NCBI GenBank assembly: GCA_965240325.2
Contig: OZ251235.1
Coordinates: forward strand, 1,054,001-1,118,000
Direction of reading: 5' to 3'
Length of the DNA stretch: 64,000 nucleotides
Source: Rebecca billardiae RCC1528
Lineage: Eukaryota; Haptophyta
Shown here: positions 32,159 through 43,579 of the stretch, piece after piece
How positions within the stretch are numbered: position 1 is the first letter of the stretch
How the letters are laid out: every line of letters starts with the position of its first letter
Made by a program: the position numbers and the translations under genes
The notes under the pieces: generated by a model
Databases searched by the model: none
What the model was told of the DNA's origin: nothing
What the model saw: the letters and a program-made list of their open reading frames with translations, nothing else

Positions 32159-35100
32159 ATGTCCGCTCGTGGCGGCGGCAACGTGTCGATGGAACGGGGC
32201 TTCGGGCAGCGCGGGCGCACCGGGCGCGGCAATCCATCTCGCGGACGCGGTGATTACGGACGAGGCCGAGGCCGAGGCGGAGGACCCCCGCCCGCCCCAC
32301 GCCAACCCCCGCACCAGGCGCGCACGTTCGACCCAGATCGTGCGATGCTGGAGGGCGCGGTCAAGAACGGCCGCCCCTTCAGCAGGTCTGGCGACGGGCG
32401 TCGTTTCTTGCGTGCGGCCGCGCACTTCGATGATGGTCTCGAGCTCCTCAACCTCCTCACCGCGCCCCAGTGGTATGGCTCCAAGCAGCTGCGGCTCGCG
32501 CTCTGCTCGGAGAGCGCGATCGAATTCCTCGAGCGCTCGGTGCTGCCCTTCCTCGCGTTCCTGGGCTCAGACGAGATGAACATGGGCATGTGCCGGGGAG
32601 CGACGTCGGAGGTGGTTGACGTCGTGTACACGTCGCCGGGCCTCATGGGCGCGCTGCGCGATGCCTTGGCGGGTGGCTTCATCGCTGCGACAAGCATGCA
32701 GACGATGGCGTGGCTCGCGTTGCACCTGGCCACACGCCTCCCGGAGGCGCGAGCCGACGCGGTCGTGCGGGCGATTGCGGACGAGCTCTCGCGGCGCGAC
32801 GTTGCTGGGAGTCGCCGCCTACAAGTCGTCCTGCGTAGCGGTTCGGGCGCCACCTCGGAGGGCCGCGACCTCGCCTCGATGTCGCTCGACGCCATGCGCG
32901 ACGTGCCGGGCGGGAGGCACCCCAACGACTTTGCAGACTTCCGCGACATCAAGCTGCTGCCCATCGCGGACGAGGTGACGTGCGAGCGTGACGCGTATCT
33001 GCCGCCACGATGGGAAGAGCAATCAGCCGCACACGCTGCCATGCCTTCCCCCGTGGCGTCGAGCAGTGCGCCAAGCGGCGGCACAACAAACGATGATGAT
33101 GGCAGCGGAGGAGACGAGCTCGCACGCGTGGAGCGCGAGGCTGCGATGCTCGACCGCCAGTTTCGCTTGCTGCGCGAAGATATGGTGGCCACGATGCGCG
33201 TCGAGTGGCGGCTGCTCAACCAATCGCCGCCCCACCGCCAGGCGGCCTTCGGCCCCGCACGCAACCGCAACGCGGTGCGACTCGCGCACAAGAAGACCTT
33301 TGGTGGCATCGCACTCTTCTCCATCGAGTTGTCGCCGAGACCGTGCGTGCGCGTGCGCTTCAAGCTGTCGAGCGGGCACGCAGCGCGCCGTCTCTCCTCG
33401 AAGAAAGAGCGGCTGCATTTCTGGAGCGGCGGCAGCGACAAGCACACGCTCCCGATGGACTCGCTCGTTGCGCTCGTCCGCCCACACCTCCCGCCGATCT
33501 TTGCGCAGGTCGTGTGCCGCGACGAGAGCTGGCTCGCGGATGAGACCACTGGCCCGTCGGTCGGCCTCTCGTTCCAGTGCGACAAGGAGCAGCTCGGCCA
33601 GCTTCTCGCCGACGTGGGCAAGGGGCTTCTGCCCGATGCCGCGCTGGTGCAGGCCGGCGCGCCCGTCTTCCAGTACGTGCCCGTTCTGCGCGCGCTGCAG
33701 CGGATGGACAACATCCAGCTGGGCGAGGAGCTCGTCTTTGGCGAGCCGAGCGCGCCGGCCGCCTACCTCCGCGATGCTGTCGACGTGGAGCGCGAGCTGC
33801 ACTTACTGGGTTCCATCAACCAGAGCCAGCGCGCGGCGATCAAGCTGGCTCTGTCCAAGCGCGTGGCACTCATCCAAGGGCCGCCCGGTACGGGCAAGAC
33901 GTTCCTCGGCGTGCGCATCGCGGAGATCATTCACCGCAACACGCCGGAGCGCATCCTCTGCGTATGCTTCACCAACCACGCGCTGGACTCGTTCTTGCTC
34001 GATCTGCACGCAGCGGGCATCGACAAGATCGCGCGTATCGGCGGCCGGTGCACGAGCGAGCAGCTGGACCAGTTCAGCATCCACCGGCTCGTCCAGGCAC
34101 ACCAAGGCGAGCGGACGCGCGCAGCCCGGCGCAGGCACGGCCAGCTGAAGGGCAGAATGGAGGAGCTCACGGAGCAGGCGAGGGCCTTGTCGAGCCAGCT
34201 CAACAAGTCGACGATCGGGCCCAAATGGTGGCGGACGATCAACACCTTCCTCGGCGACAACTACCCTCACCTCTGCGAGCAGCTCACCGTGCGCGGCGAG
34301 ACCGACGCCGACGGCTTCCGTCTGGTCGGCCCGGACGGCGCCGCCGTCGAGGCAGACTTCTTGTGGAGGCGATGGCTCGCAGGCGCAGACCCTGGACCGC
34401 TGGCCGATCACGTACGCTCGATCGTGTCCGCGCAGCGCGCGGCGCGTGCAGCACAGCAAGAGGAGGCGCAGCGCGAGCGCGAGCGTGAGTTGGACGATGG
34501 CGGCGGTGCGTCTCATGAGGCGATGCGCTCAGCAGACATCGGGGACATGGACCTCGGCCGCATCGACGACCTCTTCGCCCTGCGCCGCGCGGAGCGCAAC
34601 CGCGCGAGGGCAGCGATGCAGTACGAGCTGTTCCAGGCTGAGCGCGAAGAGCTCTCGAAGCTGCTTGAGCGATACGAGGCGTGCCGCTCGGAGCTGATGA
34701 CGGTACGGCAGGCCTCGTGGGCTGAGGTGCTGCGCGGGGTGCGCGTGATTGGCTGCACGACGACAGGCGCTGCAAAGTTCAAGGACGTGCTCGCGGACGT
34801 GACCATTGGCGTGCTGCTAGTAGAAGAGGCCGCCGAGATTCTCGAGGCGCACGTCCTGACGAGCCTGCAGCCCAACACGAAGCACCTGATCATGATCGGC
34901 GACCACAAGCAGCTGCGTCCCAAGTTGGAGTCGTTCGCGCTCACCGTGGCCGGGCGCGGCGGGCATGACTTCAATCGCTCCCTCTTTGAGCGCCTCGTGG
35001 TCGCTGGCAGCACACACGTGACGCTGAACGTGCAGCATCGCATGCGCCCGTCCATCTCGCGGCTGATCAGGCCGACTTACCCGGAGCTCGCCGATCACGA

Positions 35101-38100
35101 GTCGGTGCACAGCCACCCGCCCATGCGCGGCATGCGCACCAGCGTGGTCTTTGTCGATCACGATCAGCCCGAGGGCACGCGCGCTGTGCGCGGTTCGGGT
35201 GGCGACGCGGAGACTGAGGACGCCATGTCCAAGACCAACCAACACGAGGCGCAGCTGGTGAGTGCGATTGTCGTCTATCTCCTGCGGCAGGGGTACGCGC
35301 CGGAGCAGCTCGTCGTGCTCACGCCCTACCTCGGCCAGCTGGCCTTGCTGCGGCGGACGCTCGCGCGGGATCTGACCGTCCTCGTTGACGAGCGCGATGA
35401 GGACGAGCTGGTTGCCCAGGCCGGCGGCGAGGCCGATGGTGCTGCGAACGCTCCTGCAGCGGCGCCTTCTGCCGGGCACACGCGCTCGGCCGCGCCACAG
35501 CCCAGCGTGCGCGTTGCAACGGTTGACAACTACCAGGGCGAGGAGGCAGACGTGGTGATCCACTCCCTCGTCCGCTGCAACGAGAAGGGCACAATCGGCT
35601 TCCTGCGAGAGCCGGAGCGCGTCAACGTGCTGCTGTCGCGCGCGCGGCACGGGCAGATCCTGGTGGGCAGCGCGTCAACGCTACGTGCTGCAAGCGTGCG
35701 CGACGGCACCGGGCTGTGGAAGCGCATTTTGGACGACCTCGAGCAGCATGGCGAGCTGTTCGATGGCGTGCCCATCGCGTGCGCGAAGCACGCGCGCTCG
35801 CCTGCGTGCATGCCAAAGACAGGCTTGGAGCTCAGCACCTGCGCGCCGTGCGGCGGCTGCACTGAGCCATGCGACGTGCTGCTTCCGTGCGGCCACGAGT
35901 GCCCGCTTTCGTGCCACGCGTACGACGAGGCGCACGCCAGCGTCGCATGCTCTGCCCAGGTGGATGCGCGCTGCCTGGCCGGCCACCTCTTCACGCACGC
36001 GTGCTCAGAGCCGAGCGCTGAGTGCCCGACGTGCTCCACGCTGCGCGCCATGGAGCGCGCGGCACGCGAGCGCGAGGCGGCTCAGCGAGCGCTCGAGACG
36101 CAAACCCTTGCCAACCTCGCCATCGAGCGCAAGCAGGCCGAGCTCGCGCTCGATGCGATTCGGAGCGAGCGGGAGAACGAGGCGCGCCTCGCCGAGGCCG
36201 CCCTTGCAGCTCGAGCTGCCGAGTTGGAGGCAGAACGCGCCCAGCTGCAGCGAGAGCTAGACGCCGAGCGAGCGCCCACCGAGCAGCGGCTTGCCCTCGC
36301 AGAGGCGATGCGCCGCAAAGCCGCCGACTTCGAGCGCATGACCATCGAGGCACGAGCCCGCCACCAAGACCTCGAAGCTGCTGCGAGTGAGGCGGAGGCT
36401 GCGGTGGAGGCAATCAACACGCAGCAAGAGCAGCAAGAGCTCCAGGTGAGTGCCAGCGTGCTGTTGGCGACGCGGGGCCACCCGCCCTTAGTTGACTCGA
36501 TACGTGGCGCGCTGGGCCATGCAGTGTTCAACGGCACCGGCGTCGGCGGCGCCTCCGATCTCGGCGCGGCTGTGCGCGGTGTGCTCCAGAGCCACACGGG
36601 GGCTGGCAGAAATGGAGACGAGCTGAAGGCAGCGCTCACAGTGCTCGTCCGCAGTGCGGAGCTCGCGCAGCACATCATCAGCTCTGTGCTCGCACCCAAT
36701 CCAGCAGAGCACTGCTCGAGCTCGTCGCTGCCGCCGGTCATCACGCGCGCGATGGCGCTGATCAAACGCGATGAACACATGCGAGCGATCGCAGCACTCG
36801 GCGCAGGCGCAGACCCAGACCCCGCATGCGCAATGCTCGAGGCCGTATGCAAGCTGCACATCGGCGAGACGGCGAGCGTGAGCGTGCCCTCCGAGCCTCC
36901 CGCCGGCGCGGACACGGCACCAGCGGCGGTGCAGCTGTGGCACCTGGCGAGGGCTCTGCGTGAGCTCGCCCAGCCAGCACCTCCAGCAAGTGCAGAGCTG
37001 ACCGCATTCGGCCACCTGGTCGCCTTCCTCGCGCACCCGCTCGGGTCGACCGAGCTGGCTCCGCTGGCGCTGCCCGCTGAGCGCCGGCTGAAGACGCTGC
37101 TCCGCGCGTTCGGGCTGGTAGCTGCTGGTGCCTCGCCGCAGCCCGCGCTGAGCGCGGCCGATCGCGCAGCGGCCTTTGTGCGGCGTGCCGATGCGAGCGG
37201 CCTCGAGAGCCTGCGCGACGCTGCCAAGCTGATCGGCCTCGCGCCCGTGAAGGAGCACCTGCTGCGCAAGCACGCCCGGGTCAGTCTGGCTCGCGAGCGC
37301 GGTGAGGATCTGACCCAGGCAAATCATCACGCGATCTTCCTGGGCAACCCTGGCACCGGCAAGACCACCGCCGCACGGCTGTATGCGCGGCTGCTTCTCG
37401 AGCTGCGCGTGCTGAGCGGCGCGAGCACAGTGGAAACGAGTGGTGTGAAACTCGTGACAGGCGGAATTTCGAAGCTGAACGAGCACCTCACGACGCTTGA
37501 TGGAGGAGGTGTGCTCTTTGTGGACGAGGCGTACCAACTTGAGCCAGACAAGCACCCTGTTGGCGCGCAGGTGCTCGACACGCTCCTCACGGAGATGGAG
37601 GGGCGCCGCGGCAAGCTTGTCGTGGTCTTTGCCGGCTACGCTGACCGCATGGAGAAGCTGCTCGAGCACAACGAGGGGCTACCCTCGCGTTTTCCTGACA
37701 CGTTCGTCTTTCCCGACTTCGAGGACGATGAGCTCCTTGCCGTGCTGGAGACCCATATCAGCAGCTCCAAGCTTGAGCTCGTCGACCGCAAGCACGCACG
37801 CATCGCTGCGCGTCGGCTTGGCTTGCAGCGAGCCACGCCCGGCTTTGGCAATGCGCGCGCAGTACGCAATCTGTGGGAGCGCACGAAGGAGAAGCAGGCC
37901 GTTGCAAACGATCGCGAGCGCGCTGGTCGCACCGAGCTGATACCCGCCGACTACCGCGTCGTTCGCAGCGACATCCTTGGCCCGCGAGCCGTCGTGTCGT
38001 CCGAGCTGAAGGCGCTCGGGGAGCTCGAGCAGATGGTGGGCCTCGATCGCGTGAAGGAGCGAGTGCGCGCGCTGCTCGCGCTCATCGAGACCAACTCCGA

Positions 38101-40742
38101 GCGCGAGGAGGCGGAGAAGCCGATACAGCAGATTACGCTCAACGCGGTATTCCTGGGCAATCCCGGCACGGGCAAGACAACGGTGGCCAAGCTCTACGGC
38201 CAGATTCTCGCGGTGCGTGCGTGCGCATGCGTGCGCGCGTGCGTGCGTGCCCTCTTCTGACACATTGACCGCCGATTACCGCCCCTGGCTGGCCTGACTG
38301 ATGTGCTCACGCGCGCGCGCGCATCAGCACCTTGGCTTGCTTTCGAAAGGCGATGTCGTGAACAAGTCTCCGGCGGACTTTATCGGCGCGTTCACTGGGC
38401 ACTCGGAGAAAAACACGCTGAGCATCCTCGAGAATGCGCGCGGATGCGTTCTCGTGATCGACGAGGCGTACGGGCTGCATGCTGCCGGCAGCTCTGCGTC
38501 TGGTGGGAGGACGAGAGGCGCAAACTCATTTCAGTCCGCCGTGATCGACACGATCGTGGCAACGGTTCAGGGGGTGCCCGGTGATGACCGATGCGTGCTA
38601 CTCCTGGGCTACCGAGAGCCAATGGAGCGGATGCTCAAAGAGGCCAACCCGGGACTGGCGCGCCGCTTCCAGCTCTCGAGCGCGTTCGAGTTTGACGACT
38701 ACTCAGATGACCAGCTCGCGCGCATCCTGCGCGACAAGGCGGCTGCAATGGGATGGGAGCTGACGTGGGCAGCAGTCGAGGCGGCAGTGGCCGAGCTGGG
38801 CAAGGAGCGCATGAAGCCCAACTTTGGCAATGCCGGCGCCGTCGTGAACCTGCTCACAGCCGCAATCCAGCGATTCGAGCGCCGGCATGCCCGGTGCACG
38901 CCATCGGAGCGTGCCACGATGACACGGCTTGACGTGGCCGACCTCGTAGACGCCGGCGATTCTGCAGCGGGGACGGCGGCGATGGATGAGCTGTTCGCGG
39001 ATTTGGTTGGCTGCTCCGGCGTGCTGCGCAAGCTCCGCGAGATCCGCGACACGATTGCTCTTGCACAGCAGCTCGGGCGCGACCCAATGGACGACGTGGA
39101 GACGGCCTTCGTCTTCACCGGCGCACCTGGCACTGGCAAGACGACCGTTGCGCGCCGGATGGGTGACCTGTACCACGGCATGGGTCTGCTCGCGTCGAGC
39201 GAGATGAAGCAGCACTCCGCGAGCGACTTTGGGACGGGGTACGTCGGCCAGGCCGCTGGAAAGACGCGCAAGCTGTTCGAGGAGGCGCTCGGTGGCGTTC
39301 TCTTTATCGACGAGGCATACCGGCTGCACCCGCAGCACTCTTCTGGGGGCGGCTTCATGCAGGAGGTAGTGGACGAGATCGTCACGATGCTGACCGAGCC
39401 GCAGTTCAAGGGCAAGCTGGTTCTGGTCTTGGCGGGCTATGCGGCAGAAATGGACCAGATGCTCAATGCGAACGCCGGCCTCAGGTCGCGCGTCCCGGGG
39501 CGCATCCACTTTGATGACTTCGGCGCGGATGATGCGCGCTCAATCCTGCTTGCGCGCCTTGCCGTGAAGGGCGTGCAGCTCCTGCCAGCTGCCGACGCAG
39601 CGCTCGCGGAGCAGCTCGGCCGGCTGATCGCTGCCCCCGGCTCGGCTAACGCCCGTGACGTCGACACGCTTGCGAGCGTCATCTACCGGCTCGTGGCGAC
39701 AGCTGCGCCTGCTGAGGGTCGCGCGCGCGATGGCCGCGGACGCGGTGTGCCTGTTCATGTCGGCGTGCAGCTGCTCATCGAAGCAGTGGACAAGATGATT
39801 GGCACCAAGGGGCGCATTGCAAACTCCGAGGTGCCATCTCCGGCGCACGCGCCTGGCTTCCAGCGCATGCCCGAGCCAGTTGCCCCACCACCGCCACCAG
39901 CGGATGCCTACACGACGGCGAACTCTACGGAGCAGGTACGCGCCATGCGTGACTGTTGCATCGCAAAGGCGGAAGATGATGCGCGCGGCGCGTGACGAGC
40001 AGCTGGCCAATCGACCCTGCGAGCATTTGACTCCATTGTCCATGTGCTGTGCTCCCTGTGCAACGCGCCTCACTCCTCCCCGCCCAGCTGCAGGCGCCGT
40101 CTTCTCACCTCGATCTCGATGACGACGAGCAAACAACGAGACTCGAGGCAGGCGGAGTAGCGGACGAGGTACGTGTACGCTGACCGCCAACGCGCAATGC
40201 CCTGTCCGCACACGCGTTGGACCTCGATCGCGCACACTCACCCCACACTGCACCGTGCGCACGCGCAGGGCCCTGCCCCAACGAAGGGCATGCTGGTGGG
40301 CACAGATCACGATGAGATCTCCGTTGCGCTCCAGATTGCTATTGTGCACCTCGGGTACGACCGCGACCACGACCGCCGCCTCGAGCTGTGCACAATCCTC
40401 ACGCGCGTGCAGGGTGGAGCGCAGTTTCCAGGGAACATCGTCGATCACGTCCAGCGCGGCACTGGAGGAACGAGCGAGCGCATCGATGAGGTGCTGCGGC
40501 TTCAGGTACCCGCCGTCCTCGCAAGCTGCACTGCGGCCATACAGCACGAAGAGCAACTGCGTGCCGAACTTGCTGCCGCGGAAGAGGCAGAAAGGCAGCT
40601 GCGACTGGCTGAGGAGTCGCGGCTGCAGGCAAGACTCAAGAGCTCGGGGCGGTGCCCAGCAGGCTTCGCGTGGCACCAGGAAGGGAGCGGCTGGCGATGC
40701 AATGGCGGGTCACATTTCGTATCGGATCTTTCGTCACTTTGA
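32159..40742 (+). CDS. ZNFX1/NFX1-type SF1 helicase fused to three CbxX-type AAA+ modules
   Basis: Four exons are inferred: 32159-38212, 38328-39935, 40094-40168, 40269-40742; all introns are GT-AG and phase 0, giving 2736 residues. The N terminus is RG-rich (RGRGDYGRGRGRGGG), likely RNA-binding. An SF1 (UPF1-like) helicase follows: QGPPGTGKT near 575, VEEAAE near 885, GDHKQLRP near 915, QHRMRPS, DNYQGEEADVV and LSRARHG. A Cys/His cluster of NFX1 type lies at about 1206-1293, then a coiled coil to about 1430. Three AAA+ modules have Walker A motifs near 1730, 2000 and 2281 (GNPGTGKTT, GNPGTGKTT, GAPGTGKTT) with FVDEAYQL, VIDEAYGL and FIDEAYRL. The C terminus has GRCPAGFAWHQEG and GGSHFVSD, a tail I associate with fungal proteins of the same layout. 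Related helicases act in RNA surveillance, small-RNA silencing and antiviral defence; the role here is unknown. Confidence 0.88.
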
Positions 40743-41088
40743 ACGAAGCTGACACTATACTACGAACTACTAAGTAGAACAACTTGAAGCAGGCGAACCA
40801 ACGACTGCTACTCATTCGCTACATGACTACTCATTCATCTCGTCTCGCCTGAGTGACGTATATGCTGTAATCGCGATGTATCATCTCAGTCTAATATTAT
40901 ACTATACAGTTGGCGGCTCGAAATGAAGTCTGCTGCAAGGGCTTCGTCAGTAACTTGTACTTGTAGTACTAGCTAGTAGCTACGGCTGAAGCGTCAATGT
41001 TGCCCGTCGGACGTCAGCAGCTCTTTATTTTGGGATCGAACATTAATCATGGCGGACGCGGAAAGAAAAGGGACGCACGTAGCATATT

Positions 41089-41336
41089 ATTTGACGACGT
41101 GGTATCATGCAACGGGCAGGCGTCAGGCTGAGTGCAGCAGACACGTAGAATGCGTCCTCGCCTTCCGACCAGGTCAGGCAGTCGCGCGCCACCCGCAGCC
41201 CTGCCCTCCTTCGGCCGAGTACGGGAGCGGGGCTGGGAGGAAGCACCGCCTCAGCCTGGGGCTGGGAGCGGGGCACGCGGCGGCGACGGCAAATGCCGCC
41301 GCGGCCGAGCGCCTTTCCGGAGCACCTGGATGAGGT
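41089..41336 (+). repeat. Dispersed repeat family (TTAACGACGTGG), copy 2
   Basis: Same order of blocks as 27352-27605, including GACGTGGTATNATGCAACG-type start, GTAGAATGCGTCC, GCCACCCGCAGCCCTGCC and GCGGCGACGGCA, with small insertions relative to copy 1. Confidence 0.8.
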
Positions 41337-42084
41337 GAGGATCTGATATATGAGTTATTCCGGATTTTCGAACGACGACAGGGCTTCCCTTGAGACTGGT
41401 AACTCAGGTAAGGCGAGACTTCGATCGCGACTGAGCGTAGTCCGTATTCTATGCACCCCTTTTCCCGCGCAACCAGTATGCACATGCGCATACATCCCAG
41501 ACAAGATTGACCTGGTGCCTGCGTACACTACGAGTACAAATTACAAGCGCGCGGTCCTTGTTTCTTGTTCGCCGCATCATGATGATCAGCAATATGTGAA
41601 TAAGAAATGCAGCAACGCATGCCCTTTGCTGCTGCTGTGCTCATGCTAAATGCCGCCAATTGCGCCTCAGTGCTGCAACCTCGTGCCCGCTTGGGGCGAG
41701 AGTCAGCTGAGCTCTGCGCTCAGACTCAGAGTGAGAGTCCTGCTGCTCCGGATTCTGGCTGGAACCTGGATTTGCCCAGCGCCCTTGCGTCTCCAGTAGC
41801 TTAAACATATTGCAGACGAACCCTTGTGAGCTCCGCCCTAGACGACCCACCAAACCAACTGTGCAACAATGTAGCTACTGATGTAGTCATCATCATCATC
41901 GATATCAATCCGGGTCTCGTCTCGACTCCTCTGATGACTCCTCGTCGACTCCTCGTCGACTCCTGTGATGACTCCTCTCCCGTGGTCATCTCAACTCTCA
42001 GTGTTAGTCTACTGAAGCCTATACTCCGTCAGTCTCTCGTCTCGATCGACTGCTACTCTTATATTATTTCTACTACTGCGTACT

Positions 42085-42245
42085 ACTAACTAGTCGTCTC
42101 TCTCTCTCTCGTCTCTCTGGCTCTCTCGTCGACTCTCTCTTTGACAATGTACTACGCCATCATCAATCTTTATCTTAGCAGTGTCTCGACTCTCTCTCTC
42201 TGCCGTCTCTCTCGACTCTCGTCTCTCTCTCTCTCTCATCTCTCT
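42085..42245. repeat. CT-rich simple sequence
   Basis: Runs of CTCTCTCTCT interrupted by short unique segments such as TTGACAATGTACTACG. Confidence 0.8.
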
Positions 42246-42321
42246 AGCAGCGAGGTTCTAGCGATGGACTAGCTATGACGCGACTAGAATAAAAGACTCG
42301 GCGACGGCAATGTGACCATGA

Positions 42322-43521
42322 TTATGTGCGCGCGCCGTAAGCGAGGCGGAGGGGGCCCACGCCTGCCCGCTCCTCTTGCAAGGTGCGCACGACGGTGCAG
42401 GCGTGGCCGCCCCAGCCTCGCGTCGTGACGCCTTCCTCCAGGTCGGCTATGGCGAGGTCGATGAACGGCATGGGCGCCCCATGCGCCGCGGCGTGCGCGC
42501 GCGCGATGCGCAGGTCCTTCAGCAGCAGCTCGAGCCGGAAGGCGCACGGGTTTGCCTGAGGGTCCTCGAAGCGGCGCGAGAATCAGTAGTGAGCCAGGCC
42601 GTGCACGTCGCCGGCGCTCCGGCCCAGGGAGCCAGCGCGCAGGCTGGCCCACACGGTTTCCAGCGGGATGCCCATCTTGACGCCCGCCACCACAGCCTCG
42701 CCCACTACGGCCGTGCACGCGGCGTTGGCAGCGTTGTGCAGCAGCTTGCAAGCCGTCGCCGCCCCCGGCGTGGCGCCGCAGTCGAGCACCGTGTCCGCCA
42801 TGGGGGCGACGTGGGGCCAGGCGGCGCGCACGGCAGCAGGATCGCCGGAGAGCATGATGCACAGGGCTTGCCCCGACCGCGCCACCGTGCCCGCAGGCGC
42901 GTCGTTCACCGGCGCGTCCACAAACTGCACGCCCTGAGCGTCGCACCGTCGCGCGAGGGCAGCGACGACTGCCGGCGCGTTGGTGCTCATGTCCACGACG
43001 AGGCTGCCGGCGGCAAGCATGGCGAGCAGACCCGACGGGCGCAGCGGGCGGGCGTCGAGGGCTGCACCGGACTCCCCTGACCCAGCGCCCGCGTCCCCCA
43101 GCTCGCTGTCGTCGCCGCGCCCGAGCATCACATTGGCCACGTCTGCGGGCATCGGAAGGGAGAGGAAGACCACGTGGGCCCCGCGCGCGCACTCGTCGAG
43201 GCTCGCCGCCTCGATGGCGCCCTCTGTGACAGCCGCAGCAACGCGCGCCGGAACGATGTCGAAGACGCGGGGCACGTGGCCCGCGCGGAGGAGCGCGCGC
43301 ACCATGGCCGAGCCAATGTTGCCGAGGCCCACAAAAGCGATCACAGGCGCGGGCGGTTCGTCGGCGGCCGGCGGCGGTTGCGCGCGGCGGAGCGTGGAGA
43401 TGCGCTCATCGATTAGGCCGCGTGCACGGTGGAGCACCTCCGCGTCGATGTTGGCGGATTCGTCGAGCAAGCGCGCGAGCGTCCCCAGCAGGTCGCTTCC
43501 GGCGTCGGGCGCCATCGTCAT
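42322..43521 (-). CDS. 3-hydroxyisobutyrate dehydrogenase-like beta-hydroxyacid dehydrogenase
   Basis: Two exons are inferred, 43521-42607 and 42555-42322, giving 382 residues. The 51-bp intron starts GTGCAC, ends CCTCAG, contains a CTACTGATT branch-point-like element and in-frame TGA, and splicing joins two phase-0 frames. The enzyme class oxidises or reduces short beta-hydroxy acids with NAD(P). Evidence: Rossmann motif FVGLGNIGSAMVRALLRAGH at about residue 68, VVFLSLP, LVVDMSTNAP, the substrate loop FVDAPVNDAPAGTV, and the catalytic-Lys helix TACKLLHNAANAA. After the intron the sequence LELLLKDLRIAR fits the family's C-terminal domain. About 60 residues precede the Rossmann fold and are not recognised. 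The start lies 58 bp from the divergent gene's ATG. Confidence 0.8.
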
Positions 43522-43579
43522 TCTACCGGGTAACAAGCTGCGCCGTTTCGGCGCGGCGGCGTTCGCGCAGGGAGACAGG
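43522..43579. promoter_or_regulatory. Candidate bidirectional promoter, 58 bp between start codons
   Basis: Only 58 bp lie between two divergent ATGs. The sequence includes a CCGGGTAACAAGC stretch but no clear core element. The 5' ends of the two transcripts probably overlap. Confidence 0.35.

Larger units (their letters stand above)
40743..42321. other. Intergenic region between convergent genes, repeats
   Basis: No gene is supported in 1.6 kb. It contains a dispersed repeat copy at 41089-41336, direct GACTCCTCGTC repeats at about 41935-41975, and CT-rich simple sequence at about 42095-42245. Confidence 0.6.
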
